This document shows, in pieces, positions 49,846-61,260 of a stretch of 64,000 nt of DNA (positions within the stretch are counted from its first letter, which is position 1; each line of letters opens with the position of its first letter). A model generated the notes under the pieces. It saw nothing but the letters and a program-made list of their open reading frames with translations, had not been told where the DNA came from and did not search any database. Both the position numbers and the translations under genes were made by a program. Origin of the DNA: Anoplopoma fimbria (taxonomy: Eukaryota; Chordata; Actinopteri; Perciformes; Anoplopomatidae); contig NC_072449.1 of the NCBI RefSeq assembly GCF_027596085.1, positions 26,046,022 to 26,110,021 of the forward strand, in the 5' to 3' direction.

Positions 49846-51446
49846 GCTGATGTCAACTACATTAATTCATACATTAGTAGGCGATATCTTAGACAAATCC
49901 CTGATTTGATTTATCAGCTCAAGCACAAAAAGAGGCATGTTCCAGTGCAGCATACACTGTAGCTCAAATGGCCAAACCCCAAAAGTTGAAAACTGAACCA
50001 AACAAAAGAACATAAATGACAAGTTAAGTGTAAGGTAGTGAGCTGATATCTGAGCCGTTTCTGCCAGCAAGGTCTAGTCTGATCTGTTCTCATATGAGCT
50101 CCTGCTCATAAAAGAAGTAGCTCAAATCTTCAGGAGCCCATAAAATCTCTTGCATATTAAATCTAATTAATCATCTCACTGAGATGGCTCTACTGTTTCT
50201 TAATAGTAAATTATTATGCATTATTATAAGTCAGCAAAGTGGCTTAAAACATGCTTAGAATACCCCTGTCCTCCAAAAATGTATTTCAATGAGCCTTTAA
50301 TTCTACCACATTGTCCTGTAAATGCCTCAGTGAAATGAATCTGGATCACCTCAGTCTGGTTTAGTTAGTGGTTTGTGCGTCTAGTGAAAAGTATGGATAT
50401 GTCATGTGCAGAAAAAAGACAAATCATTTTGTATGCAAAGATATGCCCTGTAACAGCCATAATAAACTGTGTATTGATATATGTGTGGGATTGTGCTTAA
50501 CACCCACAAGAGAACATGTATTCATTATTCAGTAAACAAAGCGTTTACTGCAGAATTAGAACAATACATTATGCTTCATTATGAAGATTCAGATAAAAAA
50601 ATCAAAAAAATCTAAATTGGATTCTTATGCAGAGGTAGCTACAGTATCTCATGTCTATTACAGTTAATTTTAAAGGAATCTTATTTCTAGAGGAGTGGTG
50701 GTATGTATAGTGTGTGTCTTTTACTTGAATACATGTGCGAGTGATGATCAGCCAGTTCATCTTGTAATGTTCCACATTGGATGAGGACAAAAAAGTCCAA
50801 TAAAATAGAATAAAATCTGGATTGTCATAATTTTCATTTTGTGTTGAAGGTCATAAAGCAAATTGACTTGGCAAAAATAACATATTTTTTCAATAAATCA
50901 TCTTCATCAAGGTGGCAGAGATGTTGTCAAATGACTGCCACATGTTTCGTTTTGATAGTGCTGAAACGATCATGAGTAACAAAGATCATCAAGAAAAGGT
51001 TAATCTCTGCTGTTTCATTCAAAGAAATCTCTGCATTCAGTACCGCAAGCACGTTCATTTCAGATATCCAGCCTTTGAAGAATAATATTTCCTCTCTAAT
51101 GCTCTTTCCTGTCCCTCACTTTTTTGTACATAGTTTGATCCTTTATGAAAACAGAGGTTGGGGCCCTGATTCATAATTACTTGACTTTGGAGCATTACAG
51201 GCCCCCAGTCTTGTGTGAAAACGGCTCTAGATTAAATTAAAAAAAAAGTTATAATGTAGGCAAGTTTATCTAAAGGTGTTATGCCTCACTGCTTCTTCTA
51301 TCCTTTTACTTTTTTAAATAAAGGCAGTTTGAGGAGTATGTTCTGTAAAACTGTAATTGTTTCTTAAACTATCTAATTAATAAAATCTTTGTATTTAAGT
51401 ATTCATTTTATTTAATTACTTTACTCCAATTAAGGATCACATGTTG
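49846..51446. other. AT-rich non-coding DNA
   Basis: No gene, RNA or repeat recognised. Confidence 0.48.
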
Positions 51447-51501
51447 ATCACAGAGGTTGGGTGCTATGCCTCTGTGATGACGCCATTGGTTGGGATGGCG
51501 T
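51447..51501. other. two adjacent perfect inverted repeats
   Basis: ATCACAGAGG (51447-51456) pairs with CCTCTGTGAT (51469-51478) around a 12-base loop. Immediately after, ACGCCAT (51480-51486) pairs with ATGGCGT (51495-51501) around an 8-base loop. Seen directly. Function is unknown. The CpG-containing sequence to its right (to about 51620) is also non-repetitive. Confidence 0.7.
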
Positions 51502-54079
51502 TATCAGCTATAACTGCCGTATGAGCGCAGTGTAAAACTACGGCCATGAGCTAGCCAGTGGGGCACGCTCACATGCACTAACGTGTGCCAAAAGCACACG
51601 CTTCCGGCCGGCCCTGCTTTGGAAACAAAGCAAGGAAAACATCCACACACGTTTTCAGTGATGCGTCAGCGATCTGTGTGTCTGCCTGATTTTCTGAGGA
51701 ATTAGCAATGACACACATTCACGTGTACCACATCTTAGACAGTCAGACGACACAGTGAGTTGTGTTTCAGGCAGTTTAACGGGAGGCAGCGCGGCAAAGA
51801 AAGACAGGATTCTCTCCTGCTGTCACGTAGCTGTGAAACCCCCTCCAATGAGGATTTGAAGGAAACCCCTGCTTGTTTCCAAACTTGTTAAACACAGCGA
51901 TGGTGTTAACATGCTTTGTTCCTGAACTATTGCACTACCCCCTCCTCCACACACACACTCACACACCCCTCCTCCACTACCATATCCAAACACTCCCCCT
52001 TTCCAAGTTGAGTAAACCTGCAGAGAAACAGCGGAGGAAGCTTGGCCCTGATTCAGTGCAGTGGAGGAGCCGGGGGGCCCATGGGACACTCAGGTTACCA
52101 GCATCGAATCCTGCAGTATTAGCGGGGCACAGTGAAATAACAGCCTGCCATCTGGAACCTATGTTAAAGCTATCCGAGCCTCGCAGCGTTCAATCACACT
52201 GACCTCAATTAAGTGTTATTTGTTCAGTATTTTTTATTCAGTCCTTCCTTTGCCTCCAGATCTCTCCGTCTTGTGTAGTAATGTATGCCCTGAGCACTGT
52301 GTCAGATCCAGAGCGACGGTTAGAGTTTAGGTTTCCTTACCGGGCCCTCGACTCAAAATGAGCTTGGCCAATAGACTTTAAGCAAGTCCACCTCATGAGA
52401 GGTTTCAGGAGAGAGCACCTCAAGTGCAGGGGGATAAAGACTCGTCTTTGTGCTGTAAAGATGCTCCGCGGTATGCCGGGTTAAGAGTGGGTGTTTTTCG
52501 GTGAGGCCTCCTGCCCATGATTCAATGTGGTCTTTCTTGACCCCACTTAAACAGGAGACAATGAGCACATGTGAGCAGATCCTCCCTGTTTTGAACCTTG
52601 AAGCTCCACTCGTTCTTCAGTCTTAAGTGGACATTTTACTATGCTATTCATCGTCAGTGTGCTGTGATAAAAGTTTATTCAAAACAGTTAAATAAAATAA
52701 ATGTCCTCCAAACAAATTGTAAAAATTTCAATATTGGTGGATGTATGTTTAATTAATATATATTAAAATGAATTCCTCAGTTTGCATTGTATTTACTTTT
52801 CCAGATAAAAGTTTACTTGAGACATTAATCAAAATAATAAACAATAAAAACTCAACATTTGTTTTTTATGGAAAATAGTGTGTTTTTATAGGATTGATTT
52901 GGTTTTCTACATTAATTTGACTTGTGATTTTAATCAGAAGGGACAGTTTTGTGGATTCGACTTTGAATGAATCCATACTAAACAAGAACATGTGAAGCAA
53001 TTTTGGTGATGCTGTTTTCCTTGGTACTCAAATTTGAATTGGTCTCAGCGGCTACATTAAGCCTACAGTTATTACACTTTTAAAAAAAGTCGATTTTAAT
53101 GGCAGTTCCTTCCCACTTAACTCCTCACAAATTGGATGTGGTCTTGAGTGGCAGTCGTCTTTCAGCTCCTTACAAGGGCGGCAGAGGTTTGCAGCATTTT
53201 AAGAGACATGCCTGCAGGAACGCTTCTATCCAGCAGATTTCATTCTGTGGATGAGATTGGGAGCAGTATATCTCTATCATGGTGTATTAGTGCGTGGGGA
53301 TTTATTTTTGAAAGATAATCTAAGGAAAGGGGAGCTTTGTGAGAAATGTGTAAGAAAATTGTCATGTATATATTCTGATATAGAAAAAGAGAGAAATGTC
53401 ACAGTTCATGAATAAGAACAAGTAATGAAAAAACAGGCAATGCTGTTGTCTGAAACTGACGCAGCTTTTTATTCAGTGGTTCACATTTGAAATAAGTGAC
53501 ATCCATTTGCTTTTCCATCCTGATTTTATCTCTGCTTCTCTAGTTTTGTTCCCTAACTGATCTGTGCATTTGGTATCTTGATTTAGAGAACAGGCTAAAT
53601 AAAGGGCTTAAAGAGTTGTTTTTCTTAAAGAAAAAAAACATTCATAAATTAAGGAAAAAAATGCCACAGAAAGCCTTTAGTCAAGATTATAACAGCAGCT
53701 TTGGTTGAATGGGGATTGATCTCTTCCACTTTGTGCATGAAGTAATGTCATGAATTTTAATTTTTTACGTCGCAGCAACATTATTCAACTTTTTTCATTC
53801 AGATTTCAGAGTGTTATGCTTTTTAGGTTCCATGCTTTCTCACTTATAAAGTGGTCTAGTTTCTTTGTGATGCAGGCAAAATATGCAAAAATAGTGAGAG
53901 TAAAGAAAAGACGAAGCTTAGGGGGAAGAAATGATGCGGCTATCCTAATGGCATGGAGATAAAGTAGAGGGGATTATTGGTAGTGTAGTCCGTGAGAATT
54001 GTTTTTTTAAAAAAAAAACCATGATATAGCCACACGTGCCATACAGTTATATTGTATTTTTACTTCTTTTATTTTTGTA
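51502..54079. other. mostly non-coding DNA with GC-richer patches
   Basis: The patches at 51530-51620 and 51770-52200 are GC-richer. The second holds CCTCCTCCACACACAC-type low complexity (51940-51980) and frames on both strands that encode nothing known. 52320-52600 and 53040-53300 are repeat-poor and could be weak regulatory blocks. Confidence 0.4.
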
Positions 54080-54450
54080 AAGGATGAGAGATCGTTCTAA
54101 CAGTGTCTTTCACCTGCTCCACAGTCAAAACACGTCCGCTAAGTCCAAAAGAAATAAGAGACGCCGAGCTTCTCTCTCATCTGTATTTACCTTTTGTGAT
54201 GAGTGAACACTGGTCAAAAAATTGCAGCCTTGTGCTGTGTGCCTCGCTGTCAGCGTGTCACAGTGCTGGTCGGATGCCAGAGATGCCAAGCAGATACAGG
54301 CATGACTGGCGTTTTGAATCCTCTACTAAATATCCCCTGCTATCAGTGACGGGCATCAACAGGAGAGCTTTTAATGGCGGCAGAGACACATCTCAGAGGA
54401 ATTCCCAAACAGGTGACACGGGGAGCGCTGCGGGAGGCTTCTGAGCCCGA
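54080..54450. promoter_or_regulatory. strong conserved element candidate
   Basis: Low stop density in two plus frames at once: 54084-54206 from ATG, and a longer one at 54103-54444. CpGs are frequent and there are no simple repeats. CTTTCACCTGCTCCACAG at about 54107-54124 would pass as a splice acceptor. Because two frames are open together, I favour non-coding constraint over an exon, without excluding an alternative exon. Confidence 0.33.
54084..54206 (+). CDS. speculative 40-codon small ORF or exon
   Basis: ATG at 54084-54086 opens a 40-codon frame ending TGA at 54204-54206. Its middle is very basic (AKSKRNKRRRASLSS), resembling a nuclear localisation signal, and its end is FTFCDE. I recognise no family. 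The upstream sequence TTTTATTTTTGTAAAG could act as a weak acceptor just before the ATG. Chance is the default explanation for a frame this short. No ribosome or splice evidence is available. Confidence 0.1.
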   Translation: MRDRSNSVFHLLHSQNTSAKSKRNKRRRASLSSVFTFCDE

Positions 54451-54759
54451 TGTCATTTCAAAGTGCTGTCTGTTTGCTCACCAAGCACAGGACGCCAGAA
54501 CTACTCAAACACAGATGATGTGTTAAAAATGTGCAAGTCACAAAACCTGCTTGAATGGAAACATGTTCTTGCACTTAATACAATTGCATTTCCTGATGTA
54601 CATGTACATTTTATCCTTTAAATAAATAGTCAAAACGTATCTACGCTTTACAATATCAAATGGAAGAGCAAGTTCCTCCCAGCCTATGTTGTTAGCGTTT
54701 CCCAAACAAGTATTTCTCTGAAAGCAGTTTACCCCTGTATCCATTTGGTTAATAGATCC

Positions 54760-55265
54760 ATTAAGCAGCATGGCGTGAGTGGAGTGCGGCTGCTGCGTGG
54801 AGCGCAGGATGACGTGTTAATTCTGGGTAATTTATTACCCTGGGTGTCGCTGGGCGAAGGAGCTCCTGACAGATCCCGTCTCGCTGGGATACATCCTCAG
54901 CCGGGGCTTCTGTGGGCATCGCCTGCTTAGCAGTGGCTCTGACATTGGGCGCTCACATCCGCTGATGCAAGTATGATGTAAAACCCTCGGTGCAGGGAAA
55001 CAACAGCGCGCATAGCATGGCATTATATCAGACGGGCAGTCTTTGAAGGTAGGAGGCTAAAAGCACACCTGTGGAGAGGGAGAGGGTAATCAAATTTCTC
55101 CCTCCAGTGTTATGGGCACTCGCTGGCTCTCATATGGTTTTTATTTATGGAAGTATCCTTTTCTGTCTAGGGCCGGGCCCTGATTAGATCATGGATGCTG
55201 ATTGTGGCCTGGAGCTGTGGTGATCAATCCTAATTTACTTGGAGAATTAAATTTATACATAGGAG
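54760..55265. promoter_or_regulatory. strong conserved element candidate
   Basis: GC- and CpG-richer block with paired homeodomain-like words (GTGTTAATTCTGGGTAATTT near 54812) and an inverted GGGCCGGGCCC at about 55170-55180. CCTGATTAGATCATGG and GATCAATCCTAATTTAC follow. Overlapping frames on both strands (54745-54930 plus, 54835-55023 minus) are unrecognisable. Texture is typical of developmental enhancers. Inferred. Confidence 0.33.
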
Positions 55266-55429
55266 GATGCAGTGCCCTGCCCTGATAGATAAAAGGGCAT
55301 TTCCCTCTTGTGCATCAACAATCAAGATGACAGGGAGGGGAATAAAAAAAAAAAGAAGACATCTTTGATTTGGTTTTGTCCTGTGTTTTAATAACATGTA
55401 ACATGGGGCTTTCAATGGGGAATAAAAGC

Positions 55430-55705
55430 TGCATTAAAGACTGCGAGTCGATAAGCCGTAAAAAGAAATTGCACAGGCGTTTGTGCATAAGCTTCAGCGC
55501 TGTCTAATGTGCAGCCTTCGGGATCAGAGAGTGCAGACCGCGGGTGCCTTAGAGGCAGAGGAAAGGGGATTGGGCAGGTCAACACTGCACTGCTGAGCTA
55601 CCCGTCAGCCTTCCCACGTCATAATCAGTTAGGGGCAAATCAGCAAACACCAACTCTCAGCGCCCCGGGAGAATATTCTCAGGATTCTTGTCTGTTCTGT
55701 AGTAC
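55430..55705. promoter_or_regulatory. conserved element candidate
   Basis: Balanced, CpG-containing block (GAGTCGATAAGCCG, GACCGCGGGTGCC, AGCGCCCCGGGAG). One 71-codon frame at 55509-55724 has no known product. It forms part of a cluster with the blocks on either side. Confidence 0.28.
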
Positions 55706-55764
55706 TGAAAAGATGGCAAAATGAATTTCATTCTTTTTGCTCCACGCAAGGCATTTTCTTTCTA

Positions 55765-55783
55765 TTTTTTTTTTTTTTTTTTT
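55765..55783 (+). repeat. (T)19 homopolymer
   Basis: Nineteen consecutive T residues, read directly. Confidence 0.95.
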
Positions 55784-55849
55784 AAATGGTGATGTTGTGA
55801 TGCCTTGTGTTCAGCTCTGGAAAACAAGCACTGTGTGTTTACAATAGGC

Positions 55850-56285
55850 CACTGCAGCAGCCACGCCTGCTACACATAGCATCTTTTTACAGCCGGAGCT
55901 GTCGTCCAATCGATGATGGAGCTACAGAGTGATTAGCCCCACCCAGAGGCTGCTGAGATGGTAGATGTAGGAGGTGTGTGGTTGTCAAAGCAGGGCTTGC
56001 GGAGATGACTCAGTTAGGCACTTAGAGTAAGATCATTACCATGCAGGAACCCTCTCCGTCTAGCTTTGCTGTGTGTGCTGATTTTTTACTGTTGATATTG
56101 AACATCGGCTGGTTTTTATTGTCTCCTATAGCAGAGCTGTGCTTACTGCACGTGCATCAGGTCATCACGCGGTTCTCATGTTCATATCGTCCCAAAGCCC
56201 AACTAGTTAGCTTATTCATTTTGAGAAGCCCGACTAAGATCCATATTATTGCTGTTGTGGGGAAACCTAATTAGCCCAGTTTATG
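55850..56285. promoter_or_regulatory. conserved element candidate
   Basis: Repeat-free block with an AP-1-type ATGACTCAG at 56005-56013, CCAATCGATGATGG near 55906, and AAACCTAATTAGCCC near 56263. A 77-codon frame at 56041-56274 shows no family. An enhancer-like role is inferred. Confidence 0.3.
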
Positions 56286-56520
56286 TGATTGATTGATGCT
56301 TGAAACAAATACAGGCCCACTCACAGTTTGGTAGTTTACTTTGATCCGGAGGAGCTGGGAGGGGTGGGGGTTTATGATCTGTTTGGTTTTTGTTTGTGTG
56401 TATATATACTGTTTAGGAAGCATTAAATCATTGTTCTGCATTGTGTTTCCTGGATCTGAGTTCACAGCCCACCCAGTGCTGGCTGAAATGTTATTTAATT
56501 AAGCTACTAAACTGTATACA

Positions 56521-57312
56521 GCCACGTTTCCACCAAGAAGTTCCTTTTTATTTTAGTCCCGTGATAATTTTAACAAGGAACTTAAAGTTTCCTCCAGCCC
56601 AGTGCTCTCTGTGTTTCCATACCATTCTAAAGACCTACACTGACGAGGCCTGCTGGTGGTTGCAGAGATGAACACACCCTGCAGTAAAGTGTGCTCGCCT
56701 GTTTCATCGTGAAACAAAAAAAAGAATTAAGAAAAATCCTTGGTTTTATCTTACTGCGACGACATTTACTGCTGAATAGTATTTACAGATGCACGTTGGA
56801 TAAAAATATGTTTATTTATTTTTCCTTAAAAATGTAACTGCACTAAAACAATCAGAAAGTAACTTTTTTTCTTCTTCACATCACCACTGCGCTGTCTCTC
56901 TCTATTCTACCGCCGCCCTCCCAGACCCCTCAAACGATCTGTCTTTTTTAAAATGAGTCTGGAAGGAGACAATAAAGCCCAACTTTACTTTTAATGTTAT
57001 GAAACAAAAAGAAATGCTTTCCCCTTGTTCTAAAATGGTCCCTAAATCGATATTGAAGTACTGTTTTATGAACTAGATTCAAAGCGAGATTTAAAGCAGC
57101 AGCGCTGAATGTGTTTTACCAATCAGTGTCAGTCATCCCTGCAAATCCCGTCCACTGGAAGTTCAAGTGCTTTCAGAAAGTAATACGCCACAACCAGGGC
57201 GTGTTTGGTCCACAGAACTTAATTTAGTCCCTGGTCCCTACTATTGAAATACATTGAGTTCCTCAAAAGGTTCCATGTCCTTGGAGAAAGTTCCTGTGGT
57301 CTAAAAGGGGCT
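56521..57312. mobile_element. non-autonomous DNA transposon relic
   Basis: The left end reads CACGTTTCCACCAAGAAGTTCC (about 56523-56544, quoted as separate words CACGTTTCCACC and AGAAGTTCC). The right end reads GAAAGTTCCTGTGG then TCTAAAAGGGG (about 57287-57310), an imperfect inverse of the left. Inside are GGAACTTAAAGTTTCCTCCAG, CCAATCAGTGTCAGTC and TTAGTCCCTGGTCCCTACT. This arrangement matches from memory a widespread teleost family with 'GTTTCCACC...AGGAACTAAA' ends. No transposase frame remains. Target-site duplication was not identified. Confidence 0.55.
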
Positions 57313-57737
57313 TATGATATCATACACAAAATTGCTGCATGTCACATGAAAATCCAGCAAGAATATCTAAGAGAAGGAAGGTTGAAAGAAAATGGCTGGT
57401 TCTCTCTTGAGCAATAACTCCTGCCTATGACAGCAGTGATGGATGGTTAGAAGACCTTATTAAGTCTGCGATCTTTGCAGTGCTCTTCCTTACTCTGGAC
57501 CTACACGAGTTAGGCATCATGTGGAAATCTCAGGACCCACGTAGTGAGGGAATCGTAATTGGTATCCGGCAGGACGGCGCTATCTCACAGTCTCTTTGAG
57601 GGGAGTTCCTTCATGAAGAGCAACACAGTTGCCATGTATTGCCTTTGTCCTCATAACCTGGTGCACAGGGAAAGAAGCAGGGTGGGGGATTTCCAACGGG
57701 CAGCTCAATGGTAGGATTCACTGAAGAAAAGCTTGTA

Positions 57738-57795
57738 TTAGGTGATCTGATTACGAGTGGACAGCTCCAAATACAGGTGTGAACACAAGGCTTTG
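57738..57795 (-). repeat. short non-autonomous repeat, copy B
   Basis: Its reverse complement reads TTCACACCTGTATTTGG then CTGTCCACTCGTAATCAGATCAC. This aligns word for word with TTTACACTTGTATTAAG and CTGTCCACTTGTGATCTGATCTC of copy A near 10000-10040. The two copies lie in opposite orientation. Only about 50 bases are recognisable here. Confidence 0.5.
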
Positions 57796-59599
57796 AGGAT
57801 ACATTTATATGTCCTCCGTGTAATAAGTTGGATAATAATTATTATTTATTTATGATTTATTTATATCTTTCTTTGAACAGCTGTGTATTAACTAAATGTT
57901 TACTAAATTCATTTTTTTAGCAGAATTAGTGGAAGTCACACTTTCGTCACTGTGTTACTCTACTAACTGTTAATCATGCACCATGTTTGGAGCCAATAAA
58001 CTGCAGGATCATTAGTGGCATTCATTTTAGTATTTGAGTACAATGACAACAGCTTTGCTTACCTGCTTTAAGTTCTGTACCTTCAGTACTCTTCAGAGTC
58101 TTTTAAATTACCTCGGCAGCCTACTCTCAGGGTTGAATGGAAAACTAATACAAGTTCTGGACGAAATAAAAGCCATAAACATAAGCTTTCATCTTATTTC
58201 ACATCCTCTGTTAAGTGTCATCATCAATTGCATGAATACTTGAGGCCAATTCAAAGCAGGCCTGTACAATACAACCAGTTATGTTATAATGAGACAAAGG
58301 CATGTTCCATTTCATAAAGCCATTGGTATATGAATCACTAGAAAGGTAAAGGCCTGTTTTAAGATGCTAAGCCAAATGGAATTGGGACAATAACATAAAA
58401 TATACACCAGGAATCGAGGATACACAGTTTGTGCTTTCATGAAGATTAGTCAGAGAATTATCTCTGCACAATTATAGTTAAAAATGTAAGTAACAATAAG
58501 AAGAAAGATAACAGGATAAGACGATTTTGTGGTGATGGCCATTAAAAGTTCAAACAAAGTCAAACACAAGCCCCACATGTTTGAGCTCACTAACTCTTCT
58601 AGGGAAGGTCATAGGAAATAAGCAGAAGCATTGCATTAGATAATTATGTCAACATCTATGTATTTGTCCCTATCAAATTAACATGAGATGAACCTGCCAG
58701 CAGAACAGTTTAATGTGGAACCACAAGTATACAAATTGTGTTTGTTGAGTAAGACAGTGATGGTTATTTGACCAGCGACCAAAATATAATACTTCTCAAA
58801 TTGAGTTCCTGAGTTGGTCTAACCTAGAACTGCAAAATTGCCCAATTGTTTTAGTGATCGAGAGCCAAATTAGAGCAGCTGTCAGCTAAAGCAGTCCAAA
58901 GAAGTATTAATTATCTGTGTCTGCTAAAATCTGTTCAGATAGCTTGGTCATACATTTAGAAATGTATTCATCTGTTCCCAAACACTGTTGCCAAACAGTG
59001 GAGGACCTTCAATACAGCTCCAAGAAAGCTCATAATAGCACCTGATAGATGTTACCTGATACATGAATATTTAACTATCAGCTAGAGGAGAGTGTGGACC
59101 AACCACTGTTAGAGGAGACTGAGGCATGCCAGCTGATCTTGGAGCAGAGGACGACATGAAGTATGTGTAAGAGTGCAAAAGCAATCTACGTGCTGTCACT
59201 GCATTGGCTCTTACTAATGTTTTATTGTCTGTAGTCTCTCCGTGCACACTCACCAAGTTTTTGGGGGTTATATTATCATACTTAACTCTAGCAGTTACTA
59301 GCAATACTGATTTTTTTTTTTTATATAGGAAAAGCCCCTGAGATACTTGTCTCTGTGATTTCTGCCTCTGACCCAAATACAGTGGAGGTAGACAGATTTT
59401 TGTTTGTGGACCTGTTTGTGTCACTGACCTTGCTGTCGGCAGTTTACACAAACCATAACTTACGTAGAAGGTAGATCCACTGAAAACTGTTGACACCGAA
59501 GTCTGTCGAGTATTCAGATAAACGGGGACAATTCATTTTAGAAGGATGCTGCAGTTAATTTTATTTAAATAGATTTGTTTGATGCTGTGAGCACCAGAA
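57796..59599. other. AT-rich non-coding DNA
   Basis: A 141-codon minus-strand frame (59071-59496) has no recognisable domain and may be part of decayed mobile DNA next to the relic on its right. A small hairpin, CACTGTT and AACAGTG around GCCA, lies at 58983-59000. (T)13 lies at about 59311-59323. Confidence 0.4.
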
Positions 59600-60010
59600 A
59601 CTTAATACCGTTCTCCCCCATTGTGTTATTACATTGCACAGCAGCTGGATCCTTGTGATGTCACCGCCGTGGCTTAGGTGTGTCCGAGAAGGCATGGAGA
59701 GGCGACTTTTAGTTTAGAACAACAATGGTGGCTCCCGAAGAGGTTAGCATGGATGCTGCAATAGCATCAGTTTTAACAGAACTGGAGAGTAGAACTTATT
59801 TTGAAAGAAGAGCAAAGACTATAGAAAAGTAGTTATTGCTCCTCTTCTGACTGACTTTGGTAGGAGATTTGATTGAGAGTTCATCCAATCACCTACTACA
59901 TATATTTGGAAAGTACCTGCCCCTTTCCAACAGTTAACAATGACTGCTTCTGTATAACAAAGCATCTGGCAAGTCAGGTTAATTGTATTATGGATAGTGA
60001 CTAATCTGAA
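59600..60010 (+). mobile_element. relic of a fish RecQ-helicase-like mobile element
   Basis: CTCCCCCATTGTGTTATTAC, ATCCTTGTGATGTCACCG and ATGGAGAGGCGACTTTTAG precede a short start-of-gene segment. After it comes a segment with CTGACTGACTTTGGTAGG, TTCATCCAATCACCT, TGCTTCTGTATAACAAAGC and TCTGGCAAGTCAGGTTAATT. The order recalls from memory the flanks of a multi-copy teleost element that encodes a RecQ-like helicase. Most of the coding part is missing, so this is an internally deleted, dead copy. Boundaries are approximate. Confidence 0.5.
59725..59832 (+). pseudogene. N-terminal fragment of a RecQ-like helicase ORF
   Basis: From ATG at 59725, with a good context ACAATGG, the frame reads MVAPEEVSMDAAIASVLTEL and runs to a TAG at 59830-59832. 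At about 59790 a shift of one base would instead give VELILKEEQRL, which is closer to the LKEEQ segment that precedes the Walker A motif in the multi-copy fish RecQ-like helicase proteins I remember. So the copy has at least one frameshift and lacks the helicase motifs completely. Dead copy; family assignment from memory. Confidence 0.45.
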
Positions 60011-60699
60011 AGCCATATATATGAACACCTGGCATATGAAATAGACATAATCTACAACCAGTGAGAAAATGGACTGTTGTAATTCCAGTGAACCAATCCT
60101 CAGGGCTTGGGAACATAAAGGTAAATATCTTTTGTTCAGAGCATCATTAATTAGGTGTATTTCGGTTCCATAGACCCTCCTCGGGCTACAGCTGCAAACC
60201 CCAAACATTTGTAACGTAAGTTTGACAGTAGCAAGTTTACAGTAAGTTGATTATTGCTTAGCTGGTATTAGGTTTAGTACTGCAGGCCAGACTATAACTC
60301 AAACTCAGGTCTAGCCTTTTGCATGACAATGTGAGCATTAATCGTAGACTAATGAGAGACGGGGCACCACTATGGTGACCTCCGCACTCAGCAGCCATGC
60401 TTGGGAACAGAGGCACTTTAGCCTGGTGGAGAGGTCCTCATTTAAAACATGCATGGACCTCCCAATTATTTGTTGTCCCAGTTTTTCCTCAGCACTACAA
60501 AGGACCTTATGAGTCCACATTACTTATCCCCATTAATTCAGTTCAGGATAAGTAGCTTTGGATCATTCCTCACAAGCTAGTCTCCATCTACACCCATGCT
60601 GCAGTGTTAAACCGGTAAAGCACACACATTTATTGCCATGTGGTTTAGCACCGATATTGATAAGTGGTCATCTCAGCCTGACATAGCACTGCTAACATT
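60011..60699. other. non-coding DNA, possibly more decayed mobile DNA
   Basis: A 129-codon minus-strand frame begins at 60208 and enters the relic to the left; it has no recognisable domain. Nothing else was recognised. Confidence 0.4.
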
Positions 60700-61260
60700 T
60701 TGCTGCATGTGGCCGAGGCTGGGGACGTACATCAATGCAGAAAGTGAATAAATCGACTGCTTCTCCCTGTTATTTACCGGCCGGGTTTAAAGGCATTATT
60801 CCATTGCCTTCTCCCTCTGTCAGGACTAAACCTTGAATTGCTTAGAGTGATTAGTAGCAGGGAGTGTGCTGCTGCAGCGGTCCCAGGCTACTTTTGTTTA
60901 TGTTAAGGCTTTTACGCATTCTTTTTTATTCGCTGGCGGGGCTCGCTTTTGATCCCGGAAGGAGGCGGCTGCTGAGAAGCCCCCGCCACCCCTCCCCTCC
61001 CCTCCCGAGACTGCCTTAGCACTACAGATTTCAGATCTGTTTGGCAAGCTATTCAGCCCCTCCGCCCCCCTCCACCCAAGTCTTTTCCCTTCTGTTGAAA
61101 ACACACCTTTCTGTTGACCGAGGAGGCTTTTCTATAGAGCCCAGGCATGTGAAAGATTTCAAGAAAAGAAGTAAGTGGTGCCTGTGTGGAGCATTCCTGG
61201 CTCTCAATAGACCCTGTAGACAATGATCTTGATATCTGCCCAAATTTCCTCTCTGTTGCA
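60700..61260 (+). promoter_or_regulatory. possible alternative promoter and first exon
   Basis: GC rises between about 60930 and 61080. The segment has an ETS-type CCCGGAAGGAGG near 60955, a run of CCCCTCC words (60984-61006) suited to Sp1/KLF factors, and a second C-rich run near 61060-61075. It ends in AAGAAAAGAA followed by GTAAGTGG at 61171, a perfect donor consensus. This looks like a TATA-less promoter with an untranslated exon on the + strand, perhaps of the same gene as the 33.6-34.2 kb candidate. No start codon context persuades me. A plain conserved element is the alternative. Confidence 0.25.

Noticed and set aside
59071..59496. Minus-strand 141-codon frame, longest in the window
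   Set aside because: No recognisable domain, includes a lysine run from a T homopolymer and lies next to decayed mobile DNA; kept only as background.
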